Below, piece after piece: positions 22,326 through 34,060 of a DNA stretch of 64,000 nucleotides. Position numbers and translations under genes: made by a program. This DNA is from Oidiodendron maius Zn. Lineage: Eukaryota > Ascomycota > Leotiomycetes > Myxotrichaceae. The notes below the pieces were generated by a model. The model was not told where the DNA came from and ran no database searches. It worked only from the letters and a program-made list of their open reading frames with translations. Position 1 is the first letter of the stretch; each line of letters opens with the position of its first letter. Location: contig KN832874.1 of assembly GCA_000827325.1 (NCBI GenBank), positions 900,067 through 964,066 on the forward strand, written 5' to 3'.

Positions 22326-23916
22326 ATGCCAAACCTTATTATTTTGGTCTCGGTGCCAATCTTCGTTGCTGTTACACTGCAATATCTGTATCGGAATTTT
22401 ACGCAAGACCGAGCTTGGAACCATATTCCTACACACGAATTTGAAGATGGCGATAACTCTCGAGACCGATATGTTCGAGATCTAAAGGATCTACTCGAAT
22501 CTGGATATAGGAAATACAGCAAACAAGGGCTGCCTTTTAAAGTTAAAATTCCGATCGGGGGATATTCTGTCAGGTATCGCGTTGTACTACCAAAGGACCA
22601 CCTCGAAGAGATGAAACATTTGTCAAACAACACATTCAGTTGGGCATTGGCATCAGCCGTAATATTTGCACAAGACTTTACAGGCGCACCACCAAGAGGA
22701 CCTTGGTCCGGAAAGGCTCTCCGAGTTGGAATCCATCAAAATCTCGGTGACATCACGAAGAAGCTGGATCAGCAGATCGACATGTACTTTGGAACACACC
22801 TGCCGCAAAACTCATCAATGATAATGTCAATAAGATTCATGGACTTCTTTGTTCCTGCTATTGCAAATATTACAAGTTCCCTGCTTGTTGATGAGAGGCT
22901 CTCGTCCAACCCAGAATGGATCCAACAAACATGCGACTTTGCCGTTAACCGATATAAATCAGCAGACGATGTGAGAGCCTACCCGCCACTACTTGCAGCG
23001 CTAGTTGCCCCTTTAATTCCCAGCGTTAGGCAGCTGCGTAAAAGTCGGAGATATGTGAAAGAGCAAATGACACCGTTGTATGAGGATATGAAGATGCGCC
23101 AAAACTCAGGAATACTTTCAAAGGAAAAATGCCGCAAAGGAGCGTTTGGCTTTGAGTGGCTCTGGGGTGGTGCGCCAGACGATGTTACTCTTGATGATTT
23201 TTCTGATACAATGATGCGAACACTCATTGCTTCTATTCACACAACGGCGAAGACAATTAGTGTGGCACTAATTGATCTTCTGAGCCAGCCTCAATATATG
23301 GACGAACTTCGTCGGGAAGCGATGGAAGCCACCGAATTTGATGGTTCAATTGACATTGAGAAACTCTTCAAGATGGACTGCTTTTTGAAGGAGAGTCAGA
23401 GACTTACACCCGTTTTTTTGTGTAAGATACTATAATTCTAGTGCTTTTTATATGCCAAACTAACCGCTGGTAGTGACGATGAACAGAATAGTAACTCAAT
23501 CATACACCTTCAAGGTCTCGGGAACTAGCATGCCGGTTGGAACAATGACGACTGCGGCTACAGCCGCCATTGCAACGGATCCGGATACCTTTGGAATTGA
23601 CTCTAATTGCTTTGATGGTAGTCGCTTCCAGCGTCTTCGTCTTAGCAACAAAGCGGGGGAGAGCGCACTTAAAATGGGAATGGCCACCGAAGATTCTCTT
23701 GGTTTTGGTCTCGGCAGTCAGGCTTGCCCAGGAAGATTCTTTGCAGTTAACCAGATTAAACTTATGCTTGCTAAGTTCCTTACGCGCTGGGAGCTGACCT
23801 TGGAGAAGAACGGGCAAAAGTGGCTCGGCGGCAGACCGAAATATGAGTATTACGACTTTTCTGTCGTGGCTCCTGCGGAGTATGGCATGTTGTTGAGAAG
23901 GAGGGAAATTATTTAG
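22326..23916 (+). CDS. Cytochrome P450 monooxygenase
   Basis: Two exons (22326-23421, 23474-23916; intron 52 nt) give 512 residues, normal for a microsomal fungal P450. The in-frame ATG at 22326 precedes a single membrane anchor (LIILVSVPIFVAVTLQYLY). The K-helix ExxR is ESQR in KESQRLTP. The heme loop is FGLGSQACPGRFFA with Cys about 450. The I-helix (LIASIHTTAKTIS) lacks the usual acidic residue before Thr, which is seen in some specialised P450s. The overall look, with VTQSYTFKVSGTSMPVGT after the K-helix, recalls ent-kaurene-oxidase-like fungal families. The substrate is unknown. It may act with the neighbouring decarboxylase-like and exporter genes. Confidence 0.93.
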
Positions 23917-25096
23917 ATATATGCGACAAGAGTTCAGATCTGCATTTCAATATCCCTAAAGTCTCACACGTAAGCTATGACAACTTAGCACATGCAATAC
24001 TCAGATGTGCGAGCAATATACGCGGGACCCTGAACAAGCAAGTTATTTAGTTTATAGATGGAAGTTATTGCTCAGTTTTCAATATATATTAATACTAATG
24101 TACCACAGCAGCGACGAAAGCGGCATCTAATCTTAAGAAAGCCGATGTGGAGAGTACTCGGGTGAGAAAAGGTAGATTGGAGGCATGGCAATACGGCAGG
24201 ATCCATTTATAGTCTTAGCTTTGAATCTAGAAGAACATATATAAAATATGAAACGGATTATGTTAAAGAATCCCGCAACTTTCCATGCGTCATTTTGCCA
24301 TTGATTCCTGTCACCTCTACTAGATCCACCGGCCGTAGATGTCAATCCTCACCAACATCCTCACTTGCCCGTACAACACTATATCACTACTTAATATCCG
24401 TTTCGGAGCATGCAGAAGCCTTGAGATGAAAGAGAAAGGGCAACCAGCTTCTGATTTGCAGGCACGTTGCCTAATCAACCGGCCACTCAATGCTTGAGAC
24501 CCGCTTGAGCTTGACAGACATTACCTACGCTGTATTGTCCAACTGCTTCACGGCTACGAGCGGCCAAATTGTCTTCGTACTGTAACTTTCAGATAGGAAA
24601 GAACAGATATGGCTCCTCGATGGGTGCGAAACTGCTCTACTTAGACTAGCAGTAGGTTTCTGGGTGCAGAGGTGGTGGGATTTCGATCGGGGCTTTTTCT
24701 AATTTTGTTTCTATAGTTAGATGAGAGCTTCACTATTATGAGAGATACGACTGCATGGACACTTAAAGAGATAAGAAGTATGGCGAGACTAGTAACTACA
24801 CACTCCCGGGACTGTGAGCTGAATTTTAGTCACATGTCATATTCTACAGCTCTTCGTTCACAAAATCTAGTTCCACTTTGTGCAACATTCTCCGTCTCAG
24901 CCCAAACTAGACAAATGCGAGGAATCCCTGACAAATGTGGCGCATAGAACTTTTGTGTCTACAGCAAAGATGAAGCCGTTTTGCAAGCGACTGTATACCA
25001 AGCAAAGCTGCTGGAAGAGCTGCCCTCTACGTAATCTTACTACTGTCGGTACCAATCTGGACAATGAATCAGCAAGGCCATCGTTGAATAGATACT
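23917..25096. other. Intergenic, no supported gene
   Basis: Several short frames occur without domains. A 25-bp stretch at 24972-24996 matches the repeat that flanks the STAND/ankyrin gene (see the repeat entries). Confidence 0.45.
24972..24996 (+). repeat. Third copy of a dispersed repeat core
   Basis: GAAGCCGTTTTGCAAGCGAC, followed by TGTATA, resembles the core GAAGCCTCGTTTGCAAGCGA of the repeats at 29235-29330 and 33067-33170. It is too short to classify. Confidence 0.5.
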
Positions 25097-25370
25097 ATGA
25101 AAGAAGCCATTGAGTTGACACCTGAGGATGACCACGAAGGGTTCACCGATCGCATCCGGGCGATTGCCTTTATCTCCAATGAGCTTTATAAGGATACGGA
25201 CAACACAAGTATCTCGACAAGAGTCTGCCTTGGGCACGGAAAGCAGTGGAATTCTGTAAAATAAATTTGAGAAGATTGAAATTTGACTCAAAGCACTCAC
25301 TCTGGCATACATTGGCACGAATTCCCTCAGACAAGATTGACGAGGATAGCTATGACGATCACAAAACGAC
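25097..25370 (+). pseudogene. Remnant of a TPR-repeat (kinesin light chain/CHAT-type) fungal protein
   Basis: One frame reads MKEAIELTPEDDHEGFTDR and the next, shifted, reads KYLDKSLPWARKAVEFC. The order '...AIELTPEDHP...' then 'YLDKSL.WARKAVE' is the repeating unit of large fungal tetratricopeptide proteins that often carry NB-ARC/NACHT or CHAT domains. Only about two units are visible, in two frames, with no start or other domain. I treat it as a decayed piece of such a gene. Confidence 0.45.
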
Positions 25371-25833
25371 GATAGATGTAAGTTAGTTGGATACGCTGAA
25401 AGGGCTGTGGAATTGACAAGTGAGTACTGCAATGAAAACGACAACCGTGAGCATTGCGAGGACAGGAGGATGTATCTCGAAGATCTAAAATACTTCCGAT
25501 GGGCTCATCATCACACAAGTGTCATATCTCCCATTACAAATGAGGATCGGGCTGTTAACATCCAAGCGAAGAAAAGAAGGAGGGTTGAGAATCACAATTT
25601 ATGGTAAGCTGAGCGTGTACCCGCACTCTATTGCTTCTTGAAGCCTCTCTTCTGCCTTTTTATATTCTTCCACATCTCCTAATAATAGTGCTGTATTCCA
25701 TATTCTTCTTGTTTCTTTAATGGCCTTCTAACGCGGCAGAAGAATTATAACAGAGAATGCAATATCATATGCTCGCACATAATAGATGAAGAAGCAAGAC
25801 TAATAAATAGAAATATGACGATGAAGCCATCTC
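25371..25833. other. Intergenic
   Basis: A 66-residue frame at 25407-25607 has no recognisable features. The rest is AT-rich and forms the 3' flank of the permease. Confidence 0.4.
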
Positions 25834-27972
25834 TTAGAATAAAGTAGTAACTACTCTCTTCCACCACGGAAGGTCCTTTGTATCCTCAGGAGGAGGCAGC
25901 AGTTCCATTCCTGCGAATCGTTTGCCTTTATCAAGATCAATGTCTCGGAGATTAACTCCGAACCACCATTCACGACCCCAGACTTTAAATACGATGAAGA
26001 AGAAGAGGCAAATAAAGGCAGAGAGATAGCTTTCAAAGAAGTTATAAGCGGTTGGAGGGGCGCCTCCTGGGGCCTAAAGTTAGAAGAGATAGTCAGCAGC
26101 TATTGTAAATGGTCCCTAGTAGTGCCGTGCGCTTCATACAAATGGAACAGTGAAGTCCACTTCAGATTTAGGGGGCTTACGTATAATGCCGAGTAGAAAA
26201 CAGCAGCGAGACAGATAAAGGCGAGAATCACGCCGAGTATGCTACCCGCTATGCCAAGAGGAGACTTCCAGGGAATATCATCGGTACTGCGGCTCTGAAC
26301 TTTAAATGCTCCCCGAAACCGAATATGAGCAGCGTTAATGCTGAAATACATTAACGTCGCCGATAGACTACCGATAGAGAGTAGCCAGTTGAAAACTTTC
26401 AGCCCAGACGATGCCAACTGAATGTACGCAATGAAACCAAAAGCCATCTGAAGAATGACAGGTCCGATAGGCCGGCCTCGTTTGTCGACATACGCCATGA
26501 AAGACGGTGCGCGGCCAGTCATTGCCAACGCCTGCACAGTCCGCGTCGAAGCATAGGTGCACGAGTTAGCAACACTTAGGGATGAAATGAGGACGACAGC
26601 ATTAATGATCGAGGGCAAGACCTTAATGCCAGCGTTCTGAATAGCTAAGACGAAGGGACTGGCTTTCGTGTCCACGCCAGCAGCATCAGCGCTTGTGCCT
26701 GAACCAAGGAGCTGTTGGTTGGTGTAAGGAACATTGAGGCCAACAATGAGCAGGTTAATGATATAGAATAATGCGACACGCCACAGAACCTGCTTTGCGG
26801 CTTTGGGCAGCGACTTGCGTGGATTTTTAGTCTCCGCAGCAGCAAGACCAACTAATTCAGTGCCGCTATAGGCAAATACCTGCACGATAGTGAGCTCAGA
26901 GACTAAACAGATAGAGTCATAAGTATGTACCGCATTAACAAACACTGCACAGAATCCCTTGAAGCCGTTGGCAAAAGCACCAGGGTCATGCCAGTACTTC
27001 CCACCAATATATCCTGTAGGGTCTCCGGGAACGCCGCCAGTATTGATGATAATACCTAAGATGATCAATCCGATACATGTTATGATTTTGATAATGGCAA
27101 GCACGAATTCAACTATACCCCGGATTATCAGTCCTAACAAGAACGAAGGAATGAATGATAGGGGCAAAGAACCTACCCTCTCCGTAACCTCGAACCCCAA
27201 AAATTTGTATAATGATTAACACGACTATAAAGATGCTTATGAAGATGGCGGGGCTCAAGGTTGAATTCCAGTATTGGATGGTTAGACTAGCTGCAGTTAT
27301 CTCGAAGGGTCTGGATGCATCGTTGTTAGCGCTGTATCATCATCGAAAGTTCGACGACGTGATTGGCATACAGAGTGAGCATCCAACTAATGGCGTATGT
27401 CCATCCCAATGCGACTCCCCTATATTGCGTTCATACAATCAGCCCAGATCAAGGAGAAGAAAGAGGTAGAAGGTGGGGAAAGGTGGGGGAGGGCGTGAAA
27501 TGGAAGGAGCAGCCACTCTCTGCCTTGGAAGATGGTTGAGTACGAACCATGAAGGGTCAAGGAATCGCACACTGTATTCGTAGTAGCCGCCGTTGACTGG
27601 ATACATGACTGCTAGTTCGCCCAGGGACATCATTGTACACAACATCAAGACTCCGACAATTATATAGCAAATAACGAGGGAAGCAGGACCTCCATTGACG
27701 AGGGCCTCACCCGAACCAACGAATAGACCAGCACCAATAGCACCGCCCTAATAGATAAGTCCTCCTGAGTTAGACGACTTGCTCTTAGGGCCAAGAGGTG
27801 GCGAGAAAGAGGGACTCACAATTGCAATCATCTGCATATGTCGACTCTCGAGAGCCCTCATGAGGGGCTTGGGCGCGCCATACTCAACATCTTCTTCCGA
27901 AGACTGTGGCACAGGGGAGCCAAGCTCCTTCGAATCTAGATTATCGTTAGCATCAAATTTCTCGTCTGCCAT
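25834..27972 (-). CDS. Amino-acid permease (fungal YAT/APC family)
   Basis: Seven exons (27972-27820, 27747-27548, 27419-27372, 27310-27177, 27112-26931, 26879-26181, 26073-25834) give 551 residues with about 12 membrane helices. The first helix (AIGGAIGAGLFVGSGEAL) is the substrate-binding motif of fungal amino-acid permeases, split by intron 1. It is followed by MMSLGELAVMYPVNGGYYEY, FGVRGYGEVEF, FAYSGTELVGLAAAETKNPRKSLPKA and a C-terminal VKVWGREWWF-type cytosolic tail. Intron 3 and others have GTATG or GTACA donors; the donor after DPSW is GTTCGT, which is weaker. Imports amino acids at the plasma membrane by proton symport. The specificity is unknown. Confidence 0.92.
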
Positions 27973-29564
27973 TGTGGTATGCAGTGTTAGCGCTCAGAAG
28001 GAGCTTTCGTGAACAGCAGGAAGGAATATTTGCTGAGATTAAGGATGGGAGCAACAATCACGCGGCGCGGCGTCCGGTGGCAACGATAGATATGCATCGT
28101 ACAGCACGGAATGGCGCACATCAATAACATGGATAGGAGGACACACAAGCTCCGCAGGCGATAAGGGAGGAAATATGCCCCAATCCCAAGGTCCCGCAGA
28201 GACCCTCCCTTTATGGCGACCAATGCCAGACCATACAATTATCAACGCGACCCCCGCATCGGCCGAAAAAAGCAAGCCAATATGCATGGTAGTTACATAG
28301 CTCTGGGTACGCCACCCGCTGTCAGAAGCTTCTTCGCAGATAGTGTACATGAGTATATTTGCTGCCAAGAGATATTCGATGACTGCCAAGACATTTTCAA
28401 CGTCGGCAGTAGAAGCCGGACACACTCGTCACTAATCCGTTTTCACGCGCCCAAAAAGCCCCTGGCTAACTCAGGTCCAAAGCGCACGGGAATAAGGTAC
28501 CGCAATAATGAAATGGCAGTGGCAGCCCTGTTAAGGGAGTAGGTTCTCACTGGCTAGCATTTCGAAGTAAGGGGGGACAAGTCAATGGCCGAATAACTGA
28601 GCACGGGATAAATCAGACTGATATTCAGCTTTAGTAGCTATGGCCTCTGTCACTTCACCAAATCACCGGCGCTCACCTGAGCCGTGTGAACAGCACGAGC
28701 GGCGCCGCCTTCAAGCACTCATCAAATATAAATCCACCACTGCTTTCCTAACCTCGACCAGCTCCGGGAATTTCCTAGAATTGCCTCACGTCCCCAACGC
28801 TCGATCCTTGCGCCCGCCTCGGCTATAACTCGGCCTCGTGTCGGGACCAATCCCGTTCATCATACCATCCTTCCCTCCATCCGTGCAGCTGTATCAAACC
28901 CTGCTTCGACCTCTTCTAGCTCTTGCGCCTTTGCGATTCTTTGTGTCTTAAGTTCACATCAAGATTAAACGGTTCCTTTTGCAAAGGAACAAACTACGCC
29001 TTAGGGAACCCAGCTTCATTGCCATCGCTCGACCCAACGGCCAGTAATGCTTTTAGAGGGGACTTTTGCGACTTGAAATAAAGTACTGAACTTGGTGATC
29101 CCCAAGGCGTCCAAATGTCATACGATTTTCACATTTGATAGTCACCATATAACACATCTGCTACGCAGATTTGCTAGGATCATGACGTCTTTCTTGGTAT
29201 CTGTTTTATTTTGTTGCTCAAAGTAGGTATTTATATGTAAGCTTAGGCAGTAATACTTGATAATTGACGCGGTCGCCAGCAAGTCAAAAGAGTTGAGGCC
29301 AAGGGGAAGCCTCGATTGCAAGCGACTGTAGAGTAGGATAATACCTAACGGTTTCAGCAAGTCTTTTACATATTCGTCGGGCAGGGTTTTCGGCCTTCTG
29401 ACCGAATACGGTTAAGCCCAAATTGCTTACCCTTAGCTAGTTTGGTCTCGGCCATCAACAGTCGTTGCTTCTGATTGTCCCCGTCTATGAATTTAATCGC
29501 CCCTAGCTTTCAATCTGATACTGTAAACTTCTAATTTGTCAATTTATCTCCCAGATTACAAATA
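27973..29564. other. Long intergenic region upstream of permease and STAND/ankyrin gene
   Basis: It holds two divergent promoters. Short frames (28213-28542, 28640-28828) show no domains. CTTAGGGAACCCAGCTT at 29000-29016 recurs with one change at 40642-40658. A dispersed repeat copy lies at 29235-29330. Confidence 0.45.
29235..29330 (+). repeat. Direct repeat, left copy (flanks STAND/ankyrin gene)
   Basis: The strongest part is 29271-29330: GGTCGCCA, then AAGT, TTGAGGCC, and GGGGAAGCCTCGATTGCAAG followed by CGACTGTA. The same order occurs at 33113-33170 in the same orientation. Weaker similarity extends left (GCTTAGGCAGTA against GCTTAGCCGTA). Confidence 0.6.
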
Positions 29565-32500
29565 ATGGATCCCATCACGGTTATTGGCGCCGCAGCCTCG
29601 GTCGCTCAGCTGCTTGATTTGTGCAAAACGACGGCTGCGCAGTCGTGGAGCCTAGCACAGTCAGTCATCAATGCACCAGCCGAGGTTGGGCAGTTGTCAG
29701 CGAAGCTTGACCGTCTCAAACTACTGATAGAGCAGATCCAAAAATTCAGTGATGAGATATCCGATACAGATGCTCTCGAGCTATTCCCACCTGCCCATCA
29801 AGAATTAATTTACGGGTGCCTAAGGCTGAGCGCCAACGCCTTACAAAAGCTCAAAAGTATACAACTTTCGCATAATACCGGATCAGTAGACTTTAAAGAG
29901 AGACTTCGCTGGGCAGCTATTGATAAACGGAAGGCCCGTACAATTCTAGCACATATTGGAGAAGCACAGGCGATGTTAGATGTGGTATTAAGTGTCTTAG
30001 GAGTGTGAGTGTAATCTTACTTACCAGAACTCATCTTCATAACCTTTTCCCAAGCAACTATGATCAAAGCTGTTGGTTCCATCAAATTAATGCCGAAAAT
30101 GAAGCCGTATTGGGTCATTGAACCTGACGTCGCTCGCTGCGCTACGGTCAAGTCAAGCCACTATGCTCGATGACTTGACGACGGCAGTTGGGGAGATAAG
30201 GGTCAACCTGTGCGAGGAAATAATTTCCAATATCGCTGAAAGGTAATTCGCACCGAATTTCTTATCGCTAGTAAATTGAATTTAACGATAGTGAGATATA
30301 GCAGGAACGAAACTATGAAGACTTTTACGATGCTCGATGCTCTTCGAGATGGTGTTGAAGAAAACTCTAGTGATTTGAAACAAATGTGTAACAACTTTCT
30401 AGCTTTTAAAGACAGCTTTCACGACCTGTTTGAGGTTCGATACGTACTCGGGAACCTTATGTCAGTGGTAGAAACTAACCGCCTATAGAACTGGGAGGAG
30501 AAGCAACCACGAATTGGACAGAAGTCCTTAAGACCGAATATTTTCTTTGACAATCGGGCTCAGCTTGTGGGCGAAGAGCTACCAGTTAGCGCGAAATTAG
30601 TTATCAAGACGAAGACCCCATCAAGGTTGCGTATAGACCCGCCGGATTTCTTGCAGAGAAAGCTCTCTGCTCGGCTTGATGAAGAAAGCGATCTCAATAC
30701 AGACATTCAAGCCCGAATACTAGAACATACATATAGGAGGACTCTAAAACAATACTCATGGCTCTTTGGAACGAGCAAAGAATCTTTAACTACCAAGGTG
30801 ATCAAGCCTCATGTTCATACAGCAATCAAACTCACTTTAAAACACAACATTCGAAATACACACGTTATCATTATAATAGCGTTTCGCCTAATTCACCAAC
30901 ATGTTCTTCACTTCGAGCTCAGAGTCAGGCAACGTATACGTCATTGGCTGTCAATACCATGGCTTGGATGCTCGTTAGCCGTTGTGAACGTTCGGGAATC
31001 TGATGCGCCAATTTTCCAGGCCTGCTTCGACTGGGATCTAGAAACCGTTCGTTTCCTACTGGAGAGTGGACGAGCGGGTCTGCATGATGTGGACACAGAG
31101 ACAAGATGTGGGCTACTCGAGGTTTGTTATTTATTTTAAGTTGACCAACCTTGTATTTGTCGATACAAAGCAGCTATGGAAAGCCGTTTACTAATATCCT
31201 TTACATAGCATGTTTTCAGGGTAAACGAACGAAATACGCCTAGGAGTTTATATCGTCCAAGGGCAAAGTTTAGAGGCCAGTTAGTCCTTCAATATCTTCT
31301 TGACCAAGGATATAATCCGAACATTTTTCACGGGCTAGATTCTATGTAAGACTTGTATATTTGAATCTCATGCTAAAAATTTCGGCTAACTTGATTTTAC
31401 AAGACCAGCACCACTGATGGCCTTTATGTCTTGCTTTGCTAGCTCTGTTTCTTTACTGTTTCATCACGGAACCGAGCTCGATTCATTTGAGATCAACCCT
31501 ACCTCTCTTTTAGCTCCAGTAAACTCGTCAGGTTATCGTTGGCAACTTCGCCTGCTACGGTCCCTGGGATTTTCAGATTGGAAGGTAGATGACAACTGTC
31601 ACTCTCTGTTACACTCCGCCGCGGAGAACAGCGATTTCGAAGAAGCTCTGTTTTCATTGGAGATCGCACATCAGAACCCGAATACGAGGGATGGAGTGGG
31701 GCGGACCCCCCTTGTTCATGCAGCAGAGACTGGCCGAATTGCCATGCAATCGATCTTGGTCGAGAGCGGTGCCCAAGTTAATGCCGCAGCATGGACCTGG
31801 AATGGTCCACCATTAAATATTGCTGTGCAGGGGGGGAATTTTGACATGGCACACTCGCTTCTTTTCAACGGTGCTGACCCTACTCTCCAAAGCTCACACT
31901 CTGAAAATTCGTGGTATATATTTTGGGAGAATATGCTTCTTCCTAGTTGGCCATACAGAGAAAGTTTCGACTTTATTATCTTAGAAGGTTTACTAGCACA
32001 TCTTCTACTACATCATGCTGACCCCTTTCAGCCAGCTGAACACCGCCATTACAAAGAAATATGCGAGCCTTGGGAATGTAACCTTTCTAACCCCTGGTAT
32101 TGCTCGTTCGCTCAAATTCAGTCTCTGGAGTTTGCGAGAGCATGGAGCTTCATCAGTGAAAGGCTTGTGACTAGTCGGAGGACACCTACAGATGAGGAGA
32201 GGCTAGCTTACGAAGACGCAGAGACGAACAGGGTGCCGACACGGTCTATATCTTGGTCTCCGACAGGTATTATTAATGGGTGGGAGCCAATAGTTCGCAC
32301 GCGGTGCGGTGCTGGTTACATCAATACACCCTCCTTGAAACAGTATAGAGATGATGGCGTGGACAAATATCGAGGAGAAGCTACTGAGAATATGGATGAG
32401 GATCTGGAAAGGACAAGTGAAGATCACGAACAAAGCCTGGACGAAAACGATGGCTCCACCTGTGACCGGGACGATAATTCAGATGACTCTGGATACACCA

Positions 32501-32955
32501 AACATCCGATTTGGCAAGACCTGGATGAATATTTCGCTGAAAACGATGACACATACAGAGGTGGAGGCATACGTTGGAGCCAAGCCAACATCCGATCATT
32601 CGAGAGAACAACACTGTTCTATCAAACCATATCCACGCAAGAAGGCCGTTATCAGATGGCAACTTTCCCGGCAGTGCGGATGCTCTGTAATGCCCTCCTC
32701 CTCGCAGGCTATCGAGCTGAGATGGGCAAGGAAGGAGATATCTGGTTTGAGGATGACGACGGCGATATGTACTACGATGCTCGAGAGCATCAAACGGCCG
32801 AGGATTTGGACAACGAACATATATCTCTCTGCCCTATTTGTAAGGATCCGGAAAAGTATGGTTTGGGCCATATCATTCGCGAGTCAGAGTTCGGAAAAGA
32901 GAGACTTTTCCAATACAAAGAAAAAGTTAGGAGACAGAAGAGAACGTACTTTTAA
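29565..32955 (+). CDS. Large ankyrin-repeat protein with fungal STAND-type N-terminal domain
   Basis: Six exons (29565-30004, 30105-30242, 30302-30443, 30489-31121, 31209-31345, 31404-32955) give 1013 residues. The first 150 residues (MDPITVIGAAASVAQLLDL...) match the N-terminal helical domain found on fungal NLR/STAND proteins. A helical linker follows, then ankyrin-like units (FQACFDWDLETVRFLLESG; DGVGRTPLVHAAETGRIAM; GPPLNIAVQGGNFDMAHSLL). A strongly acidic stretch comes after that (about residues 780-870), and the C-terminal tail ends with CPICK. There is no NACHT/NB-ARC core. Intron 3 (45 nt, branch CTAAC) removes an in-frame stop. Intron 1 (acceptor GAAG) is the least certain. Sensing or signalling of non-self is a family-based guess. 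The gene is flanked by direct repeats. Confidence 0.75.
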
Positions 32956-33066
32956 GGGTCGAGTAGTTAATGCTAACTGAAACATCTCACGGCCGCCACC
33001 AAACTTTATCTGGCGTACTTTTCCTAGGCCGGAGGCAATACCTCCACATTATTATACAAGTAGTAT

Positions 33067-33170
33067 AGTATGCTAGGCTTAGCCGTATTTTGCGTAGAAG
33101 GCCGGAAACCCTGGTCGCCAAAAGTTCAAAAAAGTTCAGGCCGGGGAAGCCTCGTTTGCAAGCGACTATA
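33067..33170 (+). repeat. Direct repeat, right copy
   Basis: GGTCGCCA at 33113, then AAGTTCA, TTCAGGCC and GGGGAAGCCTCGTTTGCAAG followed by CGACTATA. It is collinear with the left copy 3.8 kb away. The sequence just after it contains a second, altered TTGCAACCGACTG motif near 33204. Confidence 0.6.
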
Positions 33171-34060
33171 CGATACTTCGTGTTGCAAAGGGGGCCGATT
33201 TTGCAACCGACTGAAGTTGCAGCTAATTATCTCCAACCTGCGGAAAAGGCGCCGAAGGCGGGCGGGCGGTGTGTTGTGATAATGTATGGTGGCAGTATGA
33301 AGGTGGAAATGGTGATAATCGTAGTGAAGGCAAGTGATTGGCTGATGGTGCAGCGCTTTAGAAGATAATGACTGCAACGATTGATGATGGCAGTGGTGAG
33401 TAATGTTATAACAGAGGAGACAGTGTATGACATAATCCAATGTTATGACAAAGGATGGTTGACTTGGTCATGAAACTATCAGCACTGTAACAAGTCGCGG
33501 CTGACTCGTACATTTTCTAGATACTGCGGTAGTAAATCTAATACTGTAGAATGGGTGAGGCGTACAGTACAGTACGGTCGACTATCATCCCCTTCAACTC
33601 ATGAGCAAGGTATGGTTACAGTATCCGCAGCTTGTAAGATTTATAAGTATAAGACGAGGAAACGCCGGGAAACGCCAGGGGGAGATGTGTTTGAGTATTT
33701 GAACACGTGATCCGGCGCATAATAATTCGCCGGTCCCGACACTTGCTATTAGCCATTTACGAACTACAGGTAAGTTAAGTACATGATTCTTACCATAGTC
33801 CGGGCTCATGCAATTCGCCGGTCCCGTCAACAATCTCTGGATTATTAGCTATCTCTCGGGGCATTATCGTTATGCCCGATTCCGTGACAGGTCCAGTGCT
33901 CCGGCTCCGTACTTGTATAATAACACGGCCGTTGGAAACTTCAATGTCCAGCTGTTTTCAATCTAAGTGATTCTTGCCTGATTAATTCTCCTACTATTTG
34001 GGCGTCGACACCCTATTCGCTCTCCAAATTGATATCTTACGCACTCACCATTGCACCAAC
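33171..34060. other. Intergenic, no supported gene
   Basis: Between the direct repeat and the aldo/keto reductase. It contains the promoter of the latter. Short frames on both strands here lack domains. Confidence 0.45.

Noticed and set aside
28213-28828. Two plus-strand frames between the permease and the STAND/ankyrin gene
   Set aside because: Composition is promoter-like, there is no domain and no downstream exons.
30444-30488. In-frame stop at 30486-30488 taken as evidence that the STAND/ankyrin gene is dead
   Set aside because: A 45-nt phase-0 intron with CTAAC branch site and TATAG acceptor removes it, and all downstream phases fit.
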